Below, in pieces: positions 26,140-34,527 of a stretch of DNA of 43,735 bases (within the stretch, counting starts at the first letter, position 1; each line of letters opens with the position of its first letter). Under the pieces are notes generated by a model. That model was not told the DNA's origin. It saw only the letters and a program-made list of their open reading frames with translations, and ran no database searches. Source of the stretch: Campylobacter concisus UNSWCS (GTDB taxonomy: Bacteria > Campylobacterota > Campylobacteria > Campylobacterales > Campylobacteraceae); contig NZ_ANNG01000028.1 of assembly GCF_000466685.1 (NCBI RefSeq), positions 1 to 43,735 of the forward strand, given 5' to 3'. The position numbers and the translations under genes were made by a program.

Positions 26140-26676
26140 ATGAGCAGCAACGATAAAGAGACGCTAGAGCTTATTAGATACTATAAAAAGAGCTGGTCGC
26201 TACTGCAAAAATTTGATGATGGCTCGCTTGGTCTTTGCAAAAGCGATGTGGGCGAAAATTTCATCCTTGGATATGACGAGGCACTAATGGCTGTAGATGA
26301 GCTAAAAAGAGAGCTTATAAGCAAGGGCGAGGCGTCAAATATCTTTGGCGTTCAAAAGGCAGATGAATTTGAAGGGATAATAAAAAATATCTACCAGACA
26401 TTTGGCGGACGTGATCTTTTAGCAAGCCCACAAGAAAAAGCGGCAAATTTGATCTACTATATCATCAAAGACCACCCTTTTAGCGACGGCAACAAGCGCA
26501 TCGGATCATTTATGTTTGTCTTGTTTTTGTCAAAATGCAAGCTACTTTTTAAAAGTAACGGCGAGCGCAAGATGAGCGACAACGCCCTTGTTGCACTTGC
26601 ACTGTTCATCGCTCAAAGCGAGCCAAAGCAAAAAGATATGGTGGTAAATTTGATCGCAAATTTGCTCGTGGATTAA
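26140..26676 (+). CDS. Fic/Doc-family protein
   Basis: A 178-residue Fic protein with the complete active-site motif HPFSDGNKRIGSF near residues 110-122. The N-terminal region (LIRYYKKSWSLLQKFDDGSL) is the type found in RhuM-linked or Doc-like Fic proteins. Fic domains transfer AMP or another nucleotide group, and Doc phosphorylates, onto a target protein. No inhibitory-helix motif (S/TxxxE/DGN) is obvious, nor a separate antitoxin. It lies 13 bp after the WYL gene. The target is unknown. Confidence 0.9.
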   Translation: MSSNDKETLELIRYYKKSWSLLQKFDDGSLGLCKSDVGENFILGYDEALMAVDELKRELISKGEASNIFGVQKADEFEGIIKNIYQTFGGRDLLASPQEKAANLIYYIIKDHPFSDGNKRIGSFMFVLFLSKCKLLFKSNGERKMSDNALVALALFIAQSEPKQKDMVVNLIANLLVD

Positions 26677-26692
26677 AGGCTGATAGACACAA

Positions 26693-27268
26693 ATGAGCGG
26701 CTTAAAACTTCTCCACGCTAGCGATCTGCACTTTGGCGCTGGCTATTTTGATTATATTTTAGCCTTTCAAGACAAATTTGACATTTTTTGTTTTAGCGGT
26801 GATTTTTTATACAAAGAGAGCGCGCAAGAAAAAGAGCAAACTGCCTTGTGGCTAAAAAGCTTTAAAAAGCCGGTATTTGTATGTTCTGGCAACCACGATA
26901 TGCCGCCTTTTTGGCTAAATTCTATAAGTGGCATATACGCTGATGGCACTATAAAAACTATAAACGGCGTTAAATTTGGCTGCGTGCCTTACTTGTGTGA
27001 TGACCTGCTTGAATTTGCAGAGTGCGATATCTTAATAACCCACGTCCCACCAGCAAAGACAAGCACGAGCATTAGTAAAAATGAAAAGGATCACGGAGAT
27101 ATAGAGCTTGCAAGGCTTATCAAAAACAATCTTTTAAAGGCAAAGATCATCCTCTGTGGGCATATCCATGAGCCAAAATCTCACATAGACGTTTTAAACG
27201 GAGTTAAAATTTATAACTCTGCAAGTAGCGGTGCAAAAGAGCCATTTTATCAAGTGATAGAGCTATAG
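26693..27268 (+). CDS. Calcineurin-like metallophosphoesterase
   Basis: A 191-residue phosphoesterase with every metal-binding block: LLHASDLHFG (DxH), FSGDFL, CSGNHDMPP, ILITHVPP and LCGHIHEPKS. It is close to the minimal size for the fold and has no extra domain. It is the last gene of the sirtuin-WYL-Fic operon, 16 bp after the Fic stop. It could act on a nucleotide product of its neighbours, such as an ADP-ribose or AMP adduct, or on nucleic acid; neither can be read from sequence. Its 3' end overlaps the convergent 110-residue gene by 19 bp. Confidence 0.9.
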   Translation: MSGLKLLHASDLHFGAGYFDYILAFQDKFDIFCFSGDFLYKESAQEKEQTALWLKSFKKPVFVCSGNHDMPPFWLNSISGIYADGTIKTINGVKFGCVPYLCDDLLEFAECDILITHVPPAKTSTSISKNEKDHGDIELARLIKNNLLKAKIILCGHIHEPKSHIDVLNGVKIYNSASSGAKEPFYQVIEL

Positions 27269-27582
27269 CTCTCTATCATTTTAGCTACCTCTTGATGCTC
27301 ATAGGGCGTCATTTCTGTATCTAAAATTTGCAAGCATATCTCTTTTATAAATTCGCTCTCATATCCAAAGTCGTTTTTTAGATTTTGCAGTATAAATTTA
27401 GCCTCAATAACGATATCATGGGGGTTGCTTAATACCTTGACAGCTTGCCTGTAGAAATCTTTTGACATCTCAGTGTTGCTATATTTCATAAAATTTGCGT
27501 TATTTACGTAATCATAGCTTGACTTAGCCTGTGCCAAAAAAGAAAGTTCATCATACTCTTGCCAAAGTTCTTTCTCGCTCAT
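27250..27582 (-). CDS. Orphan 110-residue protein
   Basis: Not recognised. An acidic, helical small protein (MSEKELWQEYDELSFLAQAK, then EMSKDFYRQAVKVLSNPHDI and ending in TPYEHQEVAKMIESY). No signal or membrane segment. It has a strong AGGAG and its own perfectly spaced operator-promoter (27601-27632). It converges on the phosphoesterase gene with overlapping 3' ends. Confidence 0.75.
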   Translation of the reverse strand: MSEKELWQEYDELSFLAQAKSSYDYVNNANFMKYSNTEMSKDFYRQAVKVLSNPHDIVIEAKFILQNLKNDFGYESEFIKEICLQILDTEMTPYEHQEVAKMIESYSSIT

Positions 27583-27600
27583 TTTTACTCCTATGTTTTT

Positions 27601-27632
27601 ATTATAAATAAAAATTTGGACAAAATTTGTCT
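27601..27632 (-). promoter_or_regulatory. Island operator 6a with -10, 110-residue orphan
   Basis: GGACAAAATTTGTCT (27618-27632), then 11 bp on the minus strand to TATAAT (27606-27601). A second operator, 6b, begins 19 bp away for the divergent gene. Confidence 0.88.
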
Positions 27633-27650
27633 ATAAACTATCCAAAAAGC

Positions 27651-27683
27651 AGACATTTTTCTGTCTTTAACTATTGTTAATAT
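27651..27683 (+). promoter_or_regulatory. Island operator 6b with -10, HDAC-like gene
   Basis: AGACATTTTTCTGTCT (27651-27666), then 11 bp to TAATAT (27678-27683). This is the only divergent pair in the island that uses two separate palindromes instead of one shared one. Confidence 0.82.
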
Positions 27684-27710
27684 CCTCTTAAAAATTTTTA
27701 GGAGGTAAAA

Positions 27711-29138
27711 ATAGTTTGCACCAAAGAAGAAAAAGAGCTTTTGGTAGCTTTTGATCAAAAGCTTCTTGAGATACAGCGCGAGATGAAGGCAGAGTATCTG
27801 CGTCTTAAAAAGCTTTTTAAGGCATATCTTGATCATGATAAAGATATGATAGACATTATTTGTGAGGTTAGTTTTTATATGAAAGACTACGAGGAGGAAA
27901 TTCTCTCTGTTGAGCTACATGACTTTTACTTTGAAGATGATGATGATCTTAGTGGCATAGAACTATGCTATGACGGGCGACCACATGGCTTTGACTGCTC
28001 GATCATACTCACTAAGATGTCTAGCGCCTCAATGACTATAGAAGAAATTTTGTCTATTGATGATATATGTTGGCATTTTGAGCCAAGGCTATACTACAAA
28101 AAAGAAAAAATAAGTGCCTCGCTCAACGAAAAGCTCATTTGGATGCCTATTGTAAGCTCTGATGACTACAACATATATCTGCCAAATGGCGTTAGAGAGG
28201 CAAGCACCTTTAAAGACTTTGATAATATGTATATTCGTAATAGTTTTTTGACCTCTTGGTTTGATTTTGAATATAAAATTTTGCCAAAAAGTTATAAAAA
28301 TTTTATCACCCGTTTTAGACAAACGCCAACTCAAAGCTTTATAGATCTAGATAGTTTTCACGGCAAGGATTATTTATCAAAACTATACAAAGACTACGAA
28401 TTTGTTGAGCAAACAACTGGGCTTATAATATCAAAATATGTACCGCTAGATATGATCGCAAGGAGTGTTTTAGACGCATATAAAGCGATGTGCAAAGGGA
28501 CTTTACACGCGTGCAAGCTAGCGCTTGAGCTAGGTTTTGCCATAAACGCTCGTGGTGGCTTTGGATACTCCACTAAAAACTATGGTGCAGTAAAAGCCCC
28601 ATATAACGACATAGCGCTAAGCGTTATAAAGCTTCACAAAGACAGGCCGGATCTTAAAATTTTATATGTAAATTTTGGTAGCAAAAAAAGTGAAGGCGTC
28701 TTTGAGCTAGCGCAAGATGATAAAAGCCTTTGGGTCTATGAGATCTACTCAGGATGTGATAGATTTTTTAGAGATATATTTCCTAACCTAGATAACGTCT
28801 ATTGTGACTCCGTCTTGCCAAATACCACAAAAGAGCAATATCTACAAAATATAAAAGATGGGCTTGGCAAAACTATAAGCAATATAAAGCCAGATCTCAT
28901 CATCTATAGCTCGGATGTGTCTATGAAGTTTGGATATTTTGCAGTAGATGTAAATTTACTAATCGAGCGTGATGCGGTCGTGACTGCTTTGGCAAGAGAT
29001 AACAAAATGCCTCTTTGTGTTTGCATTAGCTCAGATCCCTTTCAAGATACACGTCATAAGGAGATGGTGCCTTTTTACAAAAGGCTTATAGAAGATATGC
29101 TCTGCGTTATCGCGCAAAAGAGAAGTGAAAAGGCGTGA
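27711..29138 (+). CDS. HDAC11-like pseudoenzyme (deacetylase fold)
   Basis: About 475 residues. Roughly residues 145-460 align with class IV histone deacetylases: LDAYKAMCKGTLHACKLALE, GFAINARGGFGYS, YNDIALSVIKL, KPDLIIYSSDVS, LIERDAVVTALARDNKMPL. The catalytic positions are all replaced: the His-His pair is Gly-Tyr, the zinc Asp-x-His (DLDAH) is NFGSK, the second zinc Asp region is altered, and the GGY tail is SSDPF. So it should keep the fold but not the chemistry. The N-terminal 140 residues are unassigned. The ribosome-binding site GGAGG (27701) points to an ATA codon at 27711; the first ordinary start is TTG 27741. Confidence 0.75.
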   Translation: MVCTKEEKELLVAFDQKLLEIQREMKAEYLRLKKLFKAYLDHDKDMIDIICEVSFYMKDYEEEILSVELHDFYFEDDDDLSGIELCYDGRPHGFDCSIILTKMSSASMTIEEILSIDDICWHFEPRLYYKKEKISASLNEKLIWMPIVSSDDYNIYLPNGVREASTFKDFDNMYIRNSFLTSWFDFEYKILPKSYKNFITRFRQTPTQSFIDLDSFHGKDYLSKLYKDYEFVEQTTGLIISKYVPLDMIARSVLDAYKAMCKGTLHACKLALELGFAINARGGFGYSTKNYGAVKAPYNDIALSVIKLHKDRPDLKILYVNFGSKKSEGVFELAQDDKSLWVYEIYSGCDRFFRDIFPNLDNVYCDSVLPNTTKEQYLQNIKDGLGKTISNIKPDLIIYSSDVSMKFGYFAVDVNLLIERDAVVTALARDNKMPLCVCISSDPFQDTRHKEMVPFYKRLIEDMLCVIAQKRSEKA

Positions 29139-29195
29139 TATATGAGATAAATATAAAAACCATCAGAAATTTTACAAAAATAGCCTAGAAAATAA

Positions 29196-29614
29196 GGTCC
29201 TGCGGTGCTTTACATAGATACAAGCGGTAGCATGATAGGCAAACGAGAAATGGTTGCAAAAAGCGTTGCGCTATATATGGCAAACACCGCAGTAAGCCAA
29301 AAACGTGCATGCTATCTCATAAATTTTAGTAAAAATGTCAACTCGCTTGATCTAACTAAAATTGTAAAAACTTTTCTAAATTTTTTAAAAAAGTTTTAAT
29401 GGCGGCACGGATGTGCAGCCAGCCTTAAGGCACGCCATGAGCTCATAAAAAGTGATGAAAATTTCAAAATGCAGATGTGCTAGTGATAAGCGACTTTGAG
29501 TTTGCAAAGGTAAATTTATCAAAAGATAAGGTAGATACAGCGAGATTTTACGGGCTAAATGTAGGCTTTAAAAAGGCAAAGGATGAGCTTTTTGATGAGA
29601 TGATAGACTATTAA
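29196..29614 (+). pseudogene. Remnant of a vWA (ViaA/CoxE-type) protein
   Basis: Only the C-terminal vWA domain is left, and it is broken. GPAVLYIDTSGSM carries the MIDAS motif DxSxS and runs to about 29397. The sequence continues in other frames as NGGTDVQPALRHAM, ELIKSDENF, and finally ADVLVISDFEFAKVNL to the stop at 29614, so there are at least two or three frameshifts. The large N-terminal region normal for ViaA-like proteins is absent; the sequence before 29196 has stops. vWA proteins often work with an AAA+ partner, two of which are encoded in this island. Confidence 0.75.
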
Positions 29615-29625
29615 ATCAAAATAAT

Positions 29626-29655
29626 GAAATAAAATATTTAAAGATATTTTATTTC
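29626..29655. terminator. Bidirectional terminator
   Basis: A perfect 12-bp stem GAAATAAAATAT/ATATTTTATTTC with a 6-base loop and T-rich flanks, between the convergent vWA remnant and the DUF262/DUF1524 gene. Confidence 0.75.
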
Positions 29656-29677
29656 ATTTAAAAAAGTCATCGTATAT

Positions 29678-31380
29678 CTATATTTTTTCTACCACAAATT
29701 TCACTATTTTATCGTGACGTTTTTTGATGGCATCCTTATCCCACTTATCTTTTGCTATTTCCTTTATCTCTCTTTGTTGAGCTAAAACGTTATAAGAGCT
29801 TAGTTTGTCCGCAAATGAAACATTTCCGATTGAGCAATTATGGGATTTTGAGATCAAAAGATAGTTACCAATGCAGTCTAAATACATATTTTTAAATTCT
29901 TCATCGTATTCACAATATCCTCTGGCAACAGGAGTTCCGTCTGAAGGAGTTTGTGGCGCAATATGCTCTAATTCAGGGCTTGCGATCTGCTCCATTTGCA
30001 TAAATCCGTAGCCTTGTTTTTCTTGTGATATTAGATAATTTTCATATTTCCAAAGAATATGTTTTGCTATTTTATGATCTAGGGCTCCTTGCAATGCCTC
30101 CTTAAATTTTGCATCAGACCAATAATAATACCACCACAAATCATTATTATTTGTTTCTTTTTTAGCCATCTAATACGATCAATAATTTGATATACATCTT
30201 TATTTTCTTCCGTAAATTTTTCATAAACCTTTTTAATTCTATCTTCAAGGTGAGCTCTTGTTCTAATTATTCTATGTCTTATAACAAGCGATTCTAACTC
30301 AGCAAACAACCTTGCTTTATCTTCATCTGATATCCTATATTTATATGATTTTATTACAAATGGCATTACTTGTGTTTCTGCTAAAAGCGCTAAAGAATAG
30401 ATCTCATAAATTTTCCTATTTTTAAAAAATAATTTTAGACTATCAAAACTATTTTTTAATTCAAGTGTAAAATTCATTATAAAATTTATAGCATTGTTCT
30501 TATCTTTAAGCTCTTTTTCAATTTTTTCCATAGAGACATCAATATCAAGTGTATTAAAAGAAACCCGTAGAGCATATAGCAAAACATCATCTTCGCTAAT
30601 ATTATTTTCAATAACCGATATAGACTTATAAATATGTTCAAATCGCTCTTGAAGCTCTTTAATTTTTTCTGATTTTTCTTCTTGGTTGATATTTGAAATC
30701 CAAATTTCATACATGAATTGCGCTTTTACAATCTCAAGTTTTGTAGGGTCTTTTCCTCTATTATTTTGAAATATAAACATTTGTATAGCTTCAGCCTCTT
30801 CGTTTACAATGTGTGTTGTGCAAGCTGAATTTATTACACAATTTATATATTGTCTGCAACTTACTTCATCTTTTGATTTTAATTTATTTTCAAAAAAATC
30901 AAAAGCTTCCATAATTCTAACAGCTGATAATGTTTCTAGACTTTCTCTTGAAATATCTTTTTGATCAATTACATAGTCCTTAAAAAACGGATTATCATAT
31001 TCGACGGTCGAAAATCTATATTTGCTGTTTCTTTTTATCACATCTTCTTTTATTTCTTTATCGTCTTCTATTATTTTTTTATCATCTTCTATTAAAGATC
31101 TGATACTTGCCAGTCTTTTAAATACTGACGAGAGAAAAATTTCAATTGTAGTTAAACGTTGCTGTCCATCAATTATATTGTATAAATCTTCACTTTTTTG
31201 CTCAAAAAGAAAATGTCCGAAATAATATGGAGTAGTAGAGCCACTATCTATATAATCATCTAAATCAATCAAAAATTGCCTAACTTGCTTATCTTTATCC
31301 CATGAATAAGCTCGCTGGTAGTTTGGCACACGAATAAAGTTACCACTTAACATTCTTCTAATAGTTGTTTTTGCTTCCAT
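29678..31380 (-). pseudogene. DUF262-DUF1524 (GmrSD-like) gene with a -1 frameshift
   Basis: Two overlapping frames make one gene. The first (31380 to 30079) encodes DUF262, with VPNYQRAYSWDKD and the signature IIDGQQRLTTIEI. The second (30169 to 29678) encodes the DUF1524 HNH part, with LEHIAPQTP and CIGNYLLISKSHN. They join in the -1 frame exactly at A AAA AAG (30163-30157), giving a repaired protein of about 565 residues. DUF262/DUF1524 proteins include GmrSD, BrxU and SspE, which cut modified or foreign DNA. The downstream frame also has its own ATG at 30169. It may be a simple indel in an A6 run or genuine frameshifting. It follows the single-AAA gene in one operon. Confidence 0.85.
30157..30163 (-). 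other. Slippery heptamer A AAA AAG
   Basis: In the DUF262 frame the codons are CTA AAA AAG, so the heptamer is in the phase used by the dnaX -1 frameshift site. A -1 slip leads straight into the DUF1524 frame. I see no strong upstream Shine-Dalgarno or downstream hairpin. Confidence 0.5.
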
Positions 31381-31482
31381 TACAATTATCTCCTTTTAAA
31401 ATGTTTTAAAGCATTTTTCTAAAAGTTTATATAAACCTAGATTACTTTTGACTTATAATTTTTATAACTAAAGATCACATTT

Positions 31483-32790
31483 TTAAAACCCAACCCTTCT
31501 TTCGTTTTCTATCTTTTTATATCTGATCTCGTCGTTTAGGCGATTTGCAAATTCGTTTGCATCTGCTAGTGGGCTAAATTTGTTTGCTCTTAGCACAGCT
31601 GCAAAGTCTCCAGGCGTTAAAAAGGCGAACGAGCCAACAAGCTCTAGATCGCTACTGCTAGCCTTTAGCCCTAAAATTTCACACTCTTTTTTAAAAAGGC
31701 TAAGTGCTTGCTCGCTTTTTAGATAGCCAAATTCTATCTTCATATCAAAGCGCCTGATGCTCGCACTATCAAGCCTGTCAAGCAAATTTGTCGTAGCGAT
31801 AAATATGCCCTCAAAGTTTTCCATCTGCACTAGCATCTCATTTACCTGACTTATCTCCCAGTTTCTAACCGCATTATTTCTATCTTGCAAAAAGGTATCA
31901 ACCTCATCAAAAACAAGCACAGCGCCTTTTTCTTTAGCATCTTTAAAAGCCTGAGCTATATTTTTTTCTGTTTCACCGATATATTGGTTTATTAGATCGC
32001 TTGATTTTTTTAGAACAAGTGGCTTGTTTAGCGACTTTGCTATGTATTTGGCGTAGGCACTTTTGCCAGTGCCAGCAGGTCCGTAAAGCAAGATATTTAC
32101 TCCATGTCTTTTTGTGCTAATGGCATTTTTTAGATACTCAAGCGTAAGAGCTAGCTCGTCCTTTATGTGCCCATAGTCACAGCTCTTTAGATCGCCCTTG
32201 CCACAAGGCACTATGCTTTCTAAGAAAATTTTATTGAAATAGTTTTTGTTTTCAAATATCTCAAAAGCAAAGTCACCATTTATAAAGCCATATTTGCAAC
32301 AAAAAGTATCTTCATGGCTCAATATTACAAGTAGTCCTGAGCCTATCAACTTCCCATCATGTTTTAGTGCATTATTTACAGCACGTTGCGGTAAATTTAA
32401 GATAATGGCGATCATTTTATTAAAATCACTATTGTATATTTCTTCGATCTTGCCAATAGTGTTTTCAAGCGCTCTTGAGTTTAATACGATGATCAAAAAG
32501 CCTAAAATTTGCTTTTGCGTCTCATCCAAATTTAACTTTTCGCTAATCATTTTTAGGTTTTTATCTAGCACAGCAGGAAATTTTGGCATATTTTTTAAGA
32601 TATCATCATGCCTTTTCTTTAGCTCTTTTAAGAAATTTGACATACCGCCTATCGCTTTTATCTGCTCCTCGCCATAACCAAGACCCTCTATAGCCCTATC
32701 AGCTGTACGTCCATCTACTTTGTCAAATAGCCCGTCATAAAGCACTGCACGCAATAGATAAAATGTAACAAGTCTGTCAAAATTTCTCAT
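31483..32790 (-). CDS. Single-module AAA+ ATPase
   Basis: A 435-residue protein with the same N-terminal domain as the tandem AAA protein (FYLLRAVLYDG, SEKLNLDETQKQIL) followed by one AAA module: LLYGPAGTGKSAYAKYI, VLVFDEVDTFLQDR, FIATTNLLDRLDSASIRRFD. The module resembles the second AAA module of the protein at 18253-20271, sharing the VNEMLVQME and TPGDFA blocks. It is likely a partner or assembly paralogue of that protein. It is first in an operon with the DUF262/DUF1524 gene, under operator 7. Confidence 0.9.
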   Translation of the reverse strand: MRNFDRLVTFYLLRAVLYDGLFDKVDGRTADRAIEGLGYGEEQIKAIGGMSNFLKELKKRHDDILKNMPKFPAVLDKNLKMISEKLNLDETQKQILGFLIIVLNSRALENTIGKIEEIYNSDFNKMIAIILNLPQRAVNNALKHDGKLIGSGLLVILSHEDTFCCKYGFINGDFAFEIFENKNYFNKIFLESIVPCGKGDLKSCDYGHIKDELALTLEYLKNAISTKRHGVNILLYGPAGTGKSAYAKYIAKSLNKPLVLKKSSDLINQYIGETEKNIAQAFKDAKEKGAVLVFDEVDTFLQDRNNAVRNWEISQVNEMLVQMENFEGIFIATTNLLDRLDSASIRRFDMKIEFGYLKSEQALSLFKKECEILGLKASSSDLELVGSFAFLTPGDFAAVLRANKFSPLADANEFANRLNDEIRYKKIENERRVGF

Positions 32791-32813
32791 CTCATCTCAT
32801 TTTTTATTTTGAG

Positions 32814-32846
32814 ATGATACTCGGCTTTTTGGACTTTTGTATGTCT
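32814..32846 (-). promoter_or_regulatory. Island operator 7 with -10, AAA/DUF262 operon
   Basis: GGACTTTTGTATGTCT (32831-32846), an imperfect copy, lies exactly 11 bp from TATCAT (32819-32814) on the minus strand, 23 bp before the ATG. Confidence 0.75.
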
Positions 32847-32902
32847 TATTTTATAAAATTTTGGTCTTAAATTTAAAATTTTAGTGGCAAAAGCCACTAA
32901 AA

Positions 32903-34147
32903 TTAGTTTTGGTTTGTTTGCATTTCTAATTTTTGCTCTTTAAGCTTAATTAAGATTGCATTTGTCATTTTTACAAAAGTTTCTGGCTTAAATTCTTCTT
33001 CTATTATTTTTTTGCAAATATCAATATTAACATCCTTATATAACTCATCAACGGCCAAGAAATATTCTGTTTGTTTTTTCAACTGATCTTCACAAGGTTT
33101 TTTGTAATTTTTAGCATTTGTATTTTTATCTTCTTTTCTACGAAAACCAACATATGGCATAGAATAGGGAGATTTTTGAAATTCGACTGTAAAGTAAAAT
33201 TTTTCCCATATTTCACCATCCTTAGGGTTCTTTTTAGTGATAATTATAGGTCTATAGTCTTGGTTCTCTTCAGTTTTAATATCATATACGCTTTTGATTT
33301 CGCTATCACCTCTCAGAATTTTTGCTGCATTGCTAAAAAAACTATATATTATCTTCTTTCTCATCTCTTGATAGTTATTTGCTATCTCCGATACCGCAGT
33401 ATAGTTTTCTTTAAAAATTTCTACCAAATTTGCTGTTTCCATCTTATCTATCCTTTTGTATCTATCATAAATCATCTCTATCACGTCCTTGTATTGTGAT
33501 AAAAATACATTTAGGTCAGTTAAATTTGACACCTCATTTTTGCACTTATCTATCCACTCTAAAATTTCTTTGCCATAGCTAATGACTTTAAATTTAATAG
33601 ACGGATTTTCTCCTAGTAGTCTAGTATGATAGTCGCCAAAGCTTTGATTATCTGGTAGTTTGCCGTCTGGATGCAGATACAAAACACATATATCCTCATC
33701 TTTAACACGGTCGCTCTCTTTAGCGCCTTCTCCTTTAATAGTTTCAATATACCTTGCTATCTGCGTAGGTTGGTCTTTTGCATATACTTTATTTTCTAAG
33801 ATGATATGCTTTTTGCCATCGCTTATGTAGATATCTATATGCTTAAACTCTTTAAAAACGGTGGCCCTGCTCGTATCTATGCTAAAGTCATCTATGCCAC
33901 ACATCTCTAAAAATAGCTTTAAAAATAGATCACCCTTGTAGTGATCACCATTTGGATCAAGTAGCGAAGCTATGAAATTTGAGTGCAAATTTACTTCATC
34001 GTTAAAACCATGAAACAAAGTAAAGATATTATAGTCATGCTTGCCCATGGCTCTTTGCCTATCTGCCTGCGCCTTTGCCGCCATGTAGCCTTTGCTCATA
34101 TCTGCAAAAAGCTTTTCAAAGTCCTCTTTTCGTGACTTTATCTCCAT
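32903..34147 (-). CDS. PD-(D/E)XK nuclease family protein
   Basis: A 414-residue protein of the PDDEXK_4 type. The N-terminal nuclease fold has NDEVNLHSNFIASLLDPNG, then the core HIDIYISDGKKHIILENKVY (Asp and the E-x-K pair) and QIARYIETI. The C-terminal half is helical and unassigned. A second, broken copy lies 1.2 kb upstream in the same operon, giving an operon of nuclease, sirtuin, 108-residue protein and nuclease. The start is fixed by AAGGAGAG. Nuclease activity is expected from the intact core; the substrate is unknown. Confidence 0.88.
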   Translation of the reverse strand: MEIKSRKEDFEKLFADMSKGYMAAKAQADRQRAMGKHDYNIFTLFHGFNDEVNLHSNFIASLLDPNGDHYKGDLFLKLFLEMCGIDDFSIDTSRATVFKEFKHIDIYISDGKKHIILENKVYAKDQPTQIARYIETIKGEGAKESDRVKDEDICVLYLHPDGKLPDNQSFGDYHTRLLGENPSIKFKVISYGKEILEWIDKCKNEVSNLTDLNVFLSQYKDVIEMIYDRYKRIDKMETANLVEIFKENYTAVSEIANNYQEMRKKIIYSFFSNAAKILRGDSEIKSVYDIKTEENQDYRPIIITKKNPKDGEIWEKFYFTVEFQKSPYSMPYVGFRRKEDKNTNAKNYKKPCEDQLKKQTEYFLAVDELYKDVNIDICKKIIEEEFKPETFVKMTNAILIKLKEQKLEMQTNQN

Positions 34148-34189
34148 CCTCTCTCCTTTTAGAATTTGATATCTACATCGTCTATTTTT

Positions 34190-34516
34190 TTAATATTTTA
34201 TAGTCGCTTTCATATCAATGATCCGCTCATCGACATAAGCTAGATCATCAGTGATGATCACATTAAATTTACACTCTTCGCAAAGCGTATCTCTTATCTG
34301 CTCCAAGCAAAGCTTGATCACGGCATCAAGTGGCATATCTTTAGAAATTTTAAAATTTATCTCGGTGCCCTTTGCGTTTTCAAGAAGCGCCAAGAGCTTA
34401 TCAGATATGCTTTGACTAAGCGCATATATGTCATGCCTTGCCCTAAATATAGCCATGTGCTTTGACTCACCACTGTCATTTTTATACCAAGTTTCAAAGA
34501 TGCTGGTGTGCTCCAT
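34190..34516 (-). CDS. Orphan 108-residue protein
   Basis: Not recognised. A compact alpha/beta protein with FRARHDIYALSQSISDKLLA, then a stretch with DMPLDAVIKLCLEQIRDTLC and VIITDDLAYVDERI. No signal or membrane segment. It lies between sirtuin copy 2 and the PD-(D/E)XK nuclease, with 11 bp and 42 bp gaps, so it is expressed with them. Ribosome-binding site GGAGAG. Confidence 0.75.
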   Translation of the reverse strand: MEHTSIFETWYKNDSGESKHMAIFRARHDIYALSQSISDKLLALLENAKGTEINFKISKDMPLDAVIKLCLEQIRDTLCEECKFNVIITDDLAYVDERIIDMKATIKY

Positions 34517-34527
34517 TTTCTCTCCTG

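Noticed and set aside
26140-26676. Fic protein as half of a toxin-antitoxin pair
   Set aside because: No small antitoxin gene adjoins it; its neighbours are a WYL regulator and a phosphoesterase.
26682-26696. Operator half-site AGACACAAATGAG before the phosphoesterase
   Set aside because: Only one half is present, no -10 follows, and the gene is 16 bp after the Fic stop in the same operon.
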